Assembly (NCBI GenBank): GCA_017472665.1 | Contig: JAFUOS010000001.1 | Location: 62,001 to 126,000 of the forward strand | Reading direction: 5' to 3' | DNA from: Tyzzerella sp. | GTDB taxonomy: Bacteria > Bacillota > Clostridia > Lachnospirales > Lachnospiraceae | Length of the DNA: 64,000 nucleotides | Part shown: positions 58,014 through 64,000 of the stretch, one piece after another | How positions within the stretch are numbered: the first letter of the stretch is position 1 | How the letters are laid out: every line of letters begins with the position of its first letter | The notes under the pieces: generated by a model | What the model was told of the DNA's origin: nothing | The model's database searches: none | The model's input: only the letters and a program-made list of their open reading frames with translations | Made by a program: the position numbers and the translations under genes

Positions 58014-59615
58014 TTACCCCAGAATCTTCTTCAAATCCTCCTCCGGCGTCGTAATCGGCCCAATATTATACCGTTCAACCAGAAATCCCAGCACATTAGG
58101 TGAAATAAATGCCGGCAACGTCGGTCCAAGCAAAATATTCTTGATCCCAAGATGCAAAAGCGTCAATAAAATACAAACCGCCTTCTGCTCATACCACGAA
58201 AAAACCATAGAAAGTGGTAAATCATTTACCCCACACTCGAAAGCCTCAGCTAGTGCAACGGCAACCTTAATAGCACTGTAAGCATCATTACATTGTCCCA
58301 TATCCATCACGCGTGGCAAGCCGCAAATTGTTCCAAGGTCCAAATCATTGAAACGATATTTTCCGCAGGCCAAAGTCAAAATAACACTGTCGCGAGGCGT
58401 CTGCTTTACAAACTCAGTGAAATAATTACGTCCTGGTCTTGCCCCGTCGCATCCACCTACTAAAAAGAAATGCTTAATTTCCCCTGATTTGACTGCTTCG
58501 ACTACTTTGTCGGCAACAGACAGCACGGCATTATGAGCAAATCCAGTCATCACTTTATTACCGCCATTGATTCCGGTAAATGCTTTATCTTCCGGATATC
58601 CGCCCAGTTCAAGTGCCTTTTTTATCACAGGTGTGAAATCTTTATCATCACCAATATGAACAATTTCAGGATAGGACACCACTTCCGTTGTAAATACTCG
58701 GTCTGCATAACTTGATTTCGGTGGCATCAAACAGTTTGTGGTGAACAAAATCGGAGCAGGAAGATTTGCAAATTCCTTTTGCTGATTCTGCCAAGCAGTG
58801 CCAAAGTTTCCTTTTAAGTGTTCATATTTTTTGAGTTCAGGATAAGCGTGCGCAGGCAACATCTCTCCGTGAGTGTAAATGTTGATGCCCGTATCCTTTG
58901 TCTGCTCTAATAACTGCTTCAAATCATATAAATCATGACCAGAAATAACAATGAATGGACCTTTTTCGACTTCCAGTGAAACTTCGGTAGGAACAGGATT
59001 CCCATAAGTTTCGGTATTTGCCTTATCTAATAGGGCCATACATTTCAGATTTACTTCCCCAACTTCCATCACGATTGGAAGTAATTCTTCCATTCCCCAA
59101 TCATCCATTCCAACGGCAAAAAGAGCCTTGTAGAAAAATTTGTTTACATCGGCATCCGTATATCCGAGCACAGAAGCGTGGTACGCATAAGCTGCCATGC
59201 CGCGGATCCCAAAAAGAATGAGCGATTTCAGGGAGCGAATGTCCTCATCAGCATTCCATAGATTTCTCATATCATAGTCATCGGTTTTGCCACAGGAAGA
59301 AGCGCATTCAAAACAACCAGGAACAAGCTTTTTCTTTTCTTCCTCTATTCGCTGTATCATTTCTGAAATCGTTTCGTTGTTAAAATTGACATTCGTGATT
59401 GTAGTAAATAATCCTTCTATTGTTATATTGTCGGTGGAAGCGGAAATTTTATATTCATTTCCGAACGTCGCGCGTGCAAGCCCAATCAAGGCGCCAGTTA
59501 ATTTATCCTGCAACTCGGCCGTATCTGCCTTTTTGCCACAAACCCCTGAGGCTCCGGTACATCCACTGCATCCAGCAGTCTGTTCACATTGAAAACAAAA
59601 CATTTTATGATTCAT
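58014..59615 (-). CDS. hcp: Hybrid cluster protein (hydroxylamine reductase)
   Basis: 533 residues. The N-terminal cysteine group CFQCEQTAGCSGCTGASGVC binds the cubane cluster. Hybrid-cluster ligands are visible in NCLMPP, GCDGARPGRNYFTEF, LACGKYRFN and the QCNDAYSAI segment. The enzyme reduces NO or hydroxylamine and can act in S-nitrosylation; the NO-reductase role is best supported in the literature. It is downstream of a ferredoxin-like gene in one operon, divergent from a Crp/Fnr regulator, a recurrent layout for nitrosative stress. Confidence 0.95.
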   Translation of the reverse strand: MNHKMFCFQCEQTAGCSGCTGASGVCGKKADTAELQDKLTGALIGLARATFGNEYKISASTDNITIEGLFTTITNVNFNNETISEMIQRIEEEKKKLVPGCFECASSCGKTDDYDMRNLWNADEDIRSLKSLILFGIRGMAAYAYHASVLGYTDADVNKFFYKALFAVGMDDWGMEELLPIVMEVGEVNLKCMALLDKANTETYGNPVPTEVSLEVEKGPFIVISGHDLYDLKQLLEQTKDTGINIYTHGEMLPAHAYPELKKYEHLKGNFGTAWQNQQKEFANLPAPILFTTNCLMPPKSSYADRVFTTEVVSYPEIVHIGDDKDFTPVIKKALELGGYPEDKAFTGINGGNKVMTGFAHNAVLSVADKVVEAVKSGEIKHFFLVGGCDGARPGRNYFTEFVKQTPRDSVILTLACGKYRFNDLDLGTICGLPRVMDMGQCNDAYSAIKVAVALAEAFECGVNDLPLSMVFSWYEQKAVCILLTLLHLGIKNILLGPTLPAFISPNVLGFLVERYNIGPITTPEEDLKKILG

Positions 59616-59634
59616 ATTTAAAAACGCTCCTAAT

Positions 59635-60330
59635 TTAATCTAATATTTTTCCATCGATAGAAATCGTCACCACATTCCATGGAATAAATTTTCCACTGGC
59701 CTGGATTGCCCTCTTTGCAGCATTTTCGATGCCGCCACAGCAAGGCACTTCCATACGCACAATAGTGACGCTCTTGATGTCATTTCTAGCAATGATTTCT
59801 GTTAATTTCTCAGCATAATCCACAACATCCAGTTTTGGACAACCAATCAAAGTAACGTGATTGCGTATAAACTCATTATGGAAATTTGCATAAGCATATG
59901 CGGTACAATCAGCCGCAATCAATAATTTAGCACCGTCAAAATATGGCGCATTAACTGGCACAAGTTTGATTTGTACTGGCCAGTGCGATAATTGACTTTC
60001 GAGCGAAGCAGGTTGATTTACCTGATGAGACTCATGCGAAATTGTCTTACACTGTATTCCAGGGCAACTGAAAGTGGAAGAGGCACGAGCTTTCAATTGC
60101 TTTGCTCTCTCAACAGCAGCTTCATCATACGCAGGTGCTTCGCGTTCTTCGAAAGAAATTGCGTTTGTTGGACATGCAGGCAAACAATCACCGAGTCCAT
60201 CACAGTAATCTTCACGCGTCAATTTTGCTTTGCCATCAATCATTTCGATAGCACCTTCGTGACAGGCAGCAGCACACGCGCCACAGCCGTTACATAATTT
60301 TTCATTTATTTTTATTATTTTTCTAAGCAT
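59635..60330 (-). CDS. Two-cluster ferredoxin-like protein, partner of Hcp
   Basis: 231 residues. Two 4Fe-4S motifs at the N-terminus: CNGCGACAAACHEGAI (complete) and CDGLGDCLPACPTNAI (C-x6... variant: the second Cys of the usual CxxC is replaced, as is normal in this family). The C-terminal 120 residues (LLIAADCTAYAYANFHNEFIR, LIGCPKLDVVDYAEKL, VPCCGGIENAAKRAI) have a further Cys pair and probably bind another cofactor or the partner. Likely the electron donor to Hcp. AAGGAGGT precedes ATG 60330. Confidence 0.87.
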   Translation of the reverse strand: MLRKIIKINEKLCNGCGACAAACHEGAIEMIDGKAKLTREDYCDGLGDCLPACPTNAISFEEREAPAYDEAAVERAKQLKARASSTFSCPGIQCKTISHESHQVNQPASLESQLSHWPVQIKLVPVNAPYFDGAKLLIAADCTAYAYANFHNEFIRNHVTLIGCPKLDVVDYAEKLTEIIARNDIKSVTIVRMEVPCCGGIENAAKRAIQASGKFIPWNVVTISIDGKILD

Positions 60331-60365
60331 ATAGGTTACCTCCTTCAATATTACTAAATTATTCT

Positions 60366-60424
60366 TTGAACTTATGACTATACTTTAGTATAATGAGAAG
60401 AAAATGTATGTTGAAATTTCAACA
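60366..60424. promoter_or_regulatory. Divergent promoters and shared palindromic operator
   Basis: Plus strand: TTGAAC (60366-60371), 17 bp, TATAAT (60389-60394), driving the Crp/Fnr gene. Minus strand: TTCAAC, 17 bp, TATACT, driving the ferredoxin-hcp operon. The perfect 16-bp palindrome TGTTGAAATTTCAACA (60409-60424) overlaps the -35 of the minus promoter and lies just downstream of the plus start site. It is the probable binding site of the regulator. Confidence 0.75.
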
Positions 60425-60437
60425 AATGGAGAAATTT

Positions 60438-61097
60438 ATGAAGAAATATTTTGAAATTCTAAGAAAATGTTCCTTGTTTGATGATATTGCGGATGAAAAT
60501 CTTATGGCAATGCTCGGCTGCCTCGGGGCATCGGTCAAAAATTTTCATAAAAAGGAAATGATAATGGCGGAAGGAGAACCAGCGATATATATTGGCATTT
60601 TGTTGACGGGAGCTGCACAAATCGAGCAAACGGACTATTATGGAAACAGAAGTATCGTTGCAGGGCTTCAGCCTTCTGAATTGTTCGGAGAGACCTTCGC
60701 TTGTGCTGGGGTAAAAACAATGCCAGTTGATGTTGTGGCAAACGAAGATACGGAAATTATGTTTATTGATTGCTTGCGTATCACGCAGTCTTGTAGCAAT
60801 GCTTGCGAATTTCATCGGCAGATGATCTATAATCTAATGAAGGTAGTTGCCACGAAAAATCTGGTGTTTCATCAGAAAATAGTGATAACTTCTAAACGTT
60901 CAACAAGAGAAAAACTGATGGCATATCTGCTGTTGCAGGCAAAGAAAAATGACAGCAACAGTTTCGGGATTCCGTATGACAGGCAGGGACTTGCGGATTA
61001 TCTTGGGGTGGAGAGAAGTGGTTTGTCTGCGGAAATCAGTAAATTACGCAAAGAGGGAATGATTGAATGCAAACGAAATCATTTTGAATTGTTATAG
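60438..61097 (+). CDS. Crp/Fnr-family regulator (probable HcpR-type)
   Basis: 219 residues. An N-terminal cyclic-nucleotide-binding fold (MLGCLGASVKNFHKKEMIMAEGEPAIYIGILLTGAAQIEQ, seen as pieces FHKKEMIMAEGEP and GILLTGAAQIEQ) is followed by a C-terminal HTH (PYDRQGLADYLGVERSGLSAEISKLRKEGMI). No CxxC-type Fnr cysteine cluster at the N-terminus. ATG 60438 follows GGAGAAATTT; an upstream ATG (60393) would place the palindrome inside the gene. Divergent from the hcp operon, which it probably controls in response to NO. Confidence 0.88.
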   Translation: MKKYFEILRKCSLFDDIADENLMAMLGCLGASVKNFHKKEMIMAEGEPAIYIGILLTGAAQIEQTDYYGNRSIVAGLQPSELFGETFACAGVKTMPVDVVANEDTEIMFIDCLRITQSCSNACEFHRQMIYNLMKVVATKNLVFHQKIVITSKRSTREKLMAYLLLQAKKNDSNSFGIPYDRQGLADYLGVERSGLSAEISKLRKEGMIECKRNHFELL

Positions 61098-61168
61098 TTT
61101 TACTGTGCATATCATGAGCAAACTGAATTGAGCAAAATTTAAAAAATCTGAAAATTTACAAAAAGTAG

Positions 61169-61223
61169 TTGACAAAATATGGAAGTAGAGTTATTATAAC
61201 ACCAACCCACTTGATTGGTGGGT
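61169..61223 (+). promoter_or_regulatory. Promoter and operator of the metY gene
   Basis: TTGACA (61169-61174), 17 bp, TATTAT (61192-61197). At the expected start site there are two overlapping inverted repeats: ACCAA...TTGGT (61201-61219) and ACCCAC...GTGGGT (61205-61223). A repressor bound here would block transcription. The Rrf2 protein encoded downstream of metY is the obvious candidate. Confidence 0.6.
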
Positions 61224-61251
61224 AAATAAAACAATGACTGGAGGAAAGGAA

Positions 61252-61338
61252 ATGAACTATTATTTTGAAGAACTAGTAAGAGCAAATTTCCGTTTCGGAC
61301 GAATGTGGAGAACATCTTTGACAACAACACAACTATAA
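61252..61338 (+). CDS. 28-residue leader peptide upstream of metY
   Basis: A strong ribosome site (GGAGGAAAGG) precedes ATG 61252. The frame encodes 28 residues (MNYYFEELVRANFRFGRMWR, then TSLTTTQL) and stops 32 bp before the metY start. The peptide is basic and aromatic-rich; it contains no Cys and one internal Met. It could be a regulatory leader whose translation affects metY or RNA stability, or a functional small protein. Not recognised. Confidence 0.65.
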   Translation: MNYYFEELVRANFRFGRMWRTSLTTTQL

Positions 61339-61370
61339 AACACACATTTGTATAAAGAGAGGGAAAAATT

Positions 61371-62657
61371 ATGTCAAATTATAAATTCGAAACACTTCAA
61401 CTTCATGTAGGACAAGAAACTCCAGATATTGCAACAGATTCACGTGCAGTGCCTATTTACGCAACCACATCTTACGTATTTCACGATTGCGCTCATGCAG
61501 CAGCACGTTTTGGACTGGCAGACGCAGGAAATATTTACGGAAGACTTACAAACTCAACACAAGATGTATTTGAAAAACGTATTGCAGCATTAGAAGGCGG
61601 TGTTGCAGCATTAGCAGTAGCTTCTGGAGCAGCAGCAATTAATTATACGATTGAAGCACTGGCACAAAACGGCGGACACATCGTAGCACAAAAGACGATT
61701 TACGGTGGAAGTTATAACCTGCTTGCACATACACTTCCTAATTTTGGAATCACTGCATCATTCGTAGATATTCATAACTTGGAAGAAGTAGAGAATGCTA
61801 TTCAAGAAAATACAAGAGCAATTTACATAGAAACACTTGGAAATCCAAACAGTGATATTCCAGACATTGACGCAGTGGCAGAACTGGCACACAAACATGG
61901 CTTACCACTCGTAGTAGATAACACATTTGGAACACCTTACTTGATTCGTCCAATCGAACATGGTGCAGATATCGTAGTACATTCTGCAACAAAATTCATC
62001 GGCGGACATGGAACCACATTAGGTGGAATCATCGTAGATTCTGGAAAATTTGACTGGGCAGCATCTGGAAACTATCCAGCAATTGCAGCTCCAAACCCAA
62101 GTTACCACGGAGTTGCCTTTACACAGGCAGCAGGACCAGCAGCATTTGTAACTTATATTCGTGCAATTTTATTACGTGATAAAGGAGCTACGATTTCTCC
62201 ATTTGCAGCATTTTTACTGCTTCAGGGAACAGAAACACTTTCTCTTCGTTTGGAACGTCACGCAGAGAACACAAAGAAGGTAGTTGAATTTTTAGCAAAC
62301 CATCCACAGGTAGAAAAGGTGAACCATCCTTCTTTGGCAGATCATCCAGACCATGCGCTGTATGAAAAATATTTCCCAAATGGAGGAGCATCTATTTTTA
62401 CATTTGAAATTAAAGGTGGCGTAGCAGAAGCACATAAATTTATTGACAGCTTGCAAATCTTCTCACTTCTGGCAAATGTGGCAGATGTGAAGAGTTTGGT
62501 TATTCATCCAGCAACGACTACACATAGCCAGCTTACTGAAGAAGAATTGGCTGATCAAGATATCAAGCCAAACACCATTCGTTTGTCAATTGGTACAGAG
62601 CATATCGATGACATTCTTGCAGACTTGCAAAGAGGCTTTGATGCAGTAAATAACTAG
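61371..62657 (+). CDS. metY: O-acetylhomoserine sulfhydrylase / aminocarboxypropyltransferase
   Basis: 428 residues, full length for the family. Cys/Met-metabolism PLP enzyme: FETLQLHVGQE start, YGRLTNSTQDVFEKRIAALEGG, the PLP-phosphate region SGAAAINYTIEALA, VVDNTFGTPYLIRPIEHGAD and the PLP lysine in VHSATKFIGGHGTTLGG. It makes homocysteine from O-acetylhomoserine and sulfide (and may act as cysteine synthase in side reaction). AGAGAGGG precedes the ATG. Neighbouring Rrf2 regulator fits control by sulfur or cysteine status. Confidence 0.94.
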   Translation: MSNYKFETLQLHVGQETPDIATDSRAVPIYATTSYVFHDCAHAAARFGLADAGNIYGRLTNSTQDVFEKRIAALEGGVAALAVASGAAAINYTIEALAQNGGHIVAQKTIYGGSYNLLAHTLPNFGITASFVDIHNLEEVENAIQENTRAIYIETLGNPNSDIPDIDAVAELAHKHGLPLVVDNTFGTPYLIRPIEHGADIVVHSATKFIGGHGTTLGGIIVDSGKFDWAASGNYPAIAAPNPSYHGVAFTQAAGPAAFVTYIRAILLRDKGATISPFAAFLLLQGTETLSLRLERHAENTKKVVEFLANHPQVEKVNHPSLADHPDHALYEKYFPNGGASIFTFEIKGGVAEAHKFIDSLQIFSLLANVADVKSLVIHPATTTHSQLTEEELADQDIKPNTIRLSIGTEHIDDILADLQRGFDAVNN

Positions 62658-62751
62658 TGTGAATCTTTAGAGAGAAATAACTGGCGGAAAATAGCATAAT
62701 TTGTTATGATAAGAGTACATGAAGTACACCGAATAAAAGGAGCAAAAGAGT

Positions 62752-63156
62752 ATGTTGATTTCCACAAGAGGAAGATATGCGATTCGTTTGATGATCGATT
62801 TGGCAGAAAATGATACGGGAAGCTATATCCCGATGAAGGATGTGGCAGAAAGACAGGAATTGTCCTTGAAATATATGGAAAGGATTACTCCCGTTCTGAC
62901 GAAAAATGGATTAATCGAAGGAATACATGGAAAAGGTGGAGGCTATCGGCTCACAAAAGCACCTGAGGAGTATCGGATTGGAGATATCTTGCGGTTGACC
63001 GAAGGGGATTTGGCGCCGGTTAGTTGTTTGGAATGTGGGGCAAAACCTTGTGAAAGAGCAGGCGAGTGTCGGACACTTCCGATGTGGACGCAGTTTAAGA
63101 ATATAATCGATGAATATTTTGATGGGATTAAACTGAGCGATCTAATCAAAAAATAA
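62752..63156 (+). CDS. Rrf2-family regulator with Cys cluster
   Basis: 134 residues. An N-terminal winged helix (MLISTRGRYAIRLMIDLAE, then MKDVAERQELSLKYMERI and GKGGGYRLTKAPEEYRIGDIL) is followed by four cysteines in SCLECGAKPCERAGECRTL. The spacing is similar to IscR/NsrR-type cluster-binding members, so an iron-sulfur cofactor is possible. CymR, the cysteine regulator of Bacillus, lacks such a cluster. Position after metY suggests control of sulfur assimilation. Start follows AAAGGAG. Confidence 0.9.
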   Translation: MLISTRGRYAIRLMIDLAENDTGSYIPMKDVAERQELSLKYMERITPVLTKNGLIEGIHGKGGGYRLTKAPEEYRIGDILRLTEGDLAPVSCLECGAKPCERAGECRTLPMWTQFKNIIDEYFDGIKLSDLIKK

Positions 63157-63211
63157 ATTTCTACTTGATTTTTGGGAATAAAAAAATTAAAATAGTTAAG
63201 TCGAGTAGCGA

Positions 63212-63250
63212 AAGCGTAAGTCCAGATTAGCTGGATTTACGCTTTATTTG
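63212..63250 (+). terminator. Terminator after the Rrf2 gene
   Basis: A 13-bp stem AGCGTAAGTCCAG / CTGGATTTACGCT with one G-U pair, loop ATTAG, followed by TTATTTG. Confidence 0.82.
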
Positions 63251-63275
63251 CGTTTTAGACAGGAGGTAATTTGAA

Positions 63276-64000
63276 ATGGAACAAAAAACTATGGGCAAAA
63301 TGGCTACAATGCCCGTGAAAAAACTTATGTTATCTATGGGGATTCCTATTATAATTTCTATGATGCTGCAAGCACTTTATAACATTGTCGACAGTGCATT
63401 CGTATCGAATATGGAAGGAGGAGAGCTTGCGCTAAATGCCCTGACCCTGGCATTTCCAGTACAGATGCTTATGGTAGCCATCGGTATAGGTACAGGTGTG
63501 GGAGTCAATGTATTTCTTTCCAAAAGTCTTGGCCAGCAAAAGGAAGAAAAGGCAGCAATGGTGGCCGGAAATGCGATTTTTCTTGGGATAGTAATTACGA
63601 TTGTATTTATGCTTTTTGGAATCTTTGGCGTGAAGGCTTATGTTGGAACACAAACTACCAACCCTGAAATATTTAATATGGCAGTTACCTATTTGAGGAT
63701 CTGCTGCATTATTTCTTTTGGGATTGTTTTCTTTAGCATTTTTGAAAAACTGCTCCAAGCCACGGGGCTTTCCCTGCAATCAACAATCGCTCAAATAACA
63801 GGTGCAGTGATTAACATTGTTTTAGATCCTGTTATGATTTACGGTCTCTTTGGTTGTCCGAAACTGGGGGTTGCAGGTGCGGCATATGCGACTGTAATCG
63901 GTCAGATTGCTTCGTTTGTAATAGCGCTGTTTTTCCACGTTAAATCCAATAAAAGCGTGAAGAAGGGGTTAAAATATATAAAGCCTGAGAAGAAAATTAT
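63276..64000 (+). CDS. MATE-family efflux transporter, cut by the window edge
   Basis: AGGAGGT precedes ATG 63276. The frame stays open to the window end, giving 241 residues starting [20 protein letters not shown]. It is a MATE (NorM/DinF-like) transporter: [20 protein letters not shown] with the cation-site Asp, [50 protein letters not shown] and [13 protein letters not shown]. Full family length is about 440-460 residues, so roughly half is present. It exports drugs or metabolites using a sodium or proton gradient; substrate unknown. Confidence 0.92.
   Translation, partial: MEQKTMGKMATMPVKKLMLSMGIPIIISMMLQALYNIVDSAFVSNMEGGELALNALTLAFPVQMLMVAIGIGTGVGVNVFLSKSLGQQKEEKAAMVAGNAIFLGIVITIVFMLFGIFGVKAYVGTQTTNPEIFNMAVTYLRICCIISFGIVFFSIFEKLLQATGLSLQSTIAQITGAVINIVLDPVMIYGLFGCPKLGVAGAAYATVIGQIASFVIALFFHVKSNKSVKKGLKYIKPEKKI

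Noticed and set aside
63432..63779. 115-codon minus-strand frame near the right edge
   Set aside because: Antisense to the open MATE transporter frame, which has a strong ribosome site and family motifs.

Overview
The window looks like chromosome of a low-to-mid GC Gram-positive anaerobe, most likely a gut-type member of Lachnospiraceae (Clostridia). This rests on strong AGGAGG ribosome sites, a strictly anaerobic nitrosative-stress set (hybrid cluster protein, ferredoxin, Crp/Fnr regulator), a HelD-type RNA polymerase motor, a DUF6472-like small protein and IS66/RIT mobile DNA. No rRNA, tRNA or CRISPR array was seen.

Region 1 (about 1.1-27.6 kb) is an accessory and defence island. It opens with a DUF4365-SF1 helicase fusion (1430-4729) and a GmrSD-like DUF262/DUF1524 protein (4829-7156). 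An IS66 element (7224-13344) follows, with a perfect 8-bp target duplication CTATATTC. Its tnpC gene is split by a nested RIT element: three overlapping tyrosine recombinase genes between 29-bp terminal inverted repeats. Its tnpA carries an early stop codon. Next is one operon (13470-20617): a small helix-turn-helix protein, two cytosine-5 methyltransferases, a McrB-like protein with two AAA+ modules, a McrC-like nuclease and a Vsr-like nuclease. The layout is close to the LlaJI and BsuMI restriction systems. After it come an ISL3-type transposase remnant and a helicase-nuclease remnant truncated at that junction. The island ends with an XRE regulator, a HipBA toxin-antitoxin pair, another XRE protein, an ORF6N protein surrounded by palindromes, a PIN/NYN-like nuclease and an unknown protein.

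Region 2 (27.7-52.8 kb) is mostly core genes. It holds a RpiR regulator, an organophosphate-type transporter and a PHP phosphoesterase, which look like one catabolic unit. A heterodimeric ABC exporter with YgbA-like and DUF454 proteins follows, behind a leader holding two GTTAG-N6-CTAAC sites around a terminator. Then come a Nim-like flavoprotein, two glycolipid-type glycosyltransferases with a VTT membrane protein, a VanRS-like two-component system, a CapA-like protein, a KdpDE-like two-component system joined to a Na/Pi cotransporter, HelD, a ClC channel, a PepSY lipoprotein and an N-acetylmuramoyl-L-alanine amidase.

Region 3 (52.85-53.45 kb) has no gene. It carries two large, oppositely oriented structured elements. 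Their helices differ in sequence but stay paired, while an 18-nt hairpin loop is conserved. This is the best candidate here for something undescribed.

Region 4 (53.4-64 kb) holds an iron-sulfur aldo/keto reductase, a small cysteine protein, a PAP2 phosphatase, endonuclease III, a cytoplasmic parvulin, a GMP synthase without its glutaminase domain, and hcp plus ferredoxin divergent from a Crp/Fnr regulator across a shared palindrome. It ends with a 28-codon leader peptide ahead of O-acetylhomoserine sulfhydrylase, an Rrf2 regulator, and a MATE transporter cut by the window edge.
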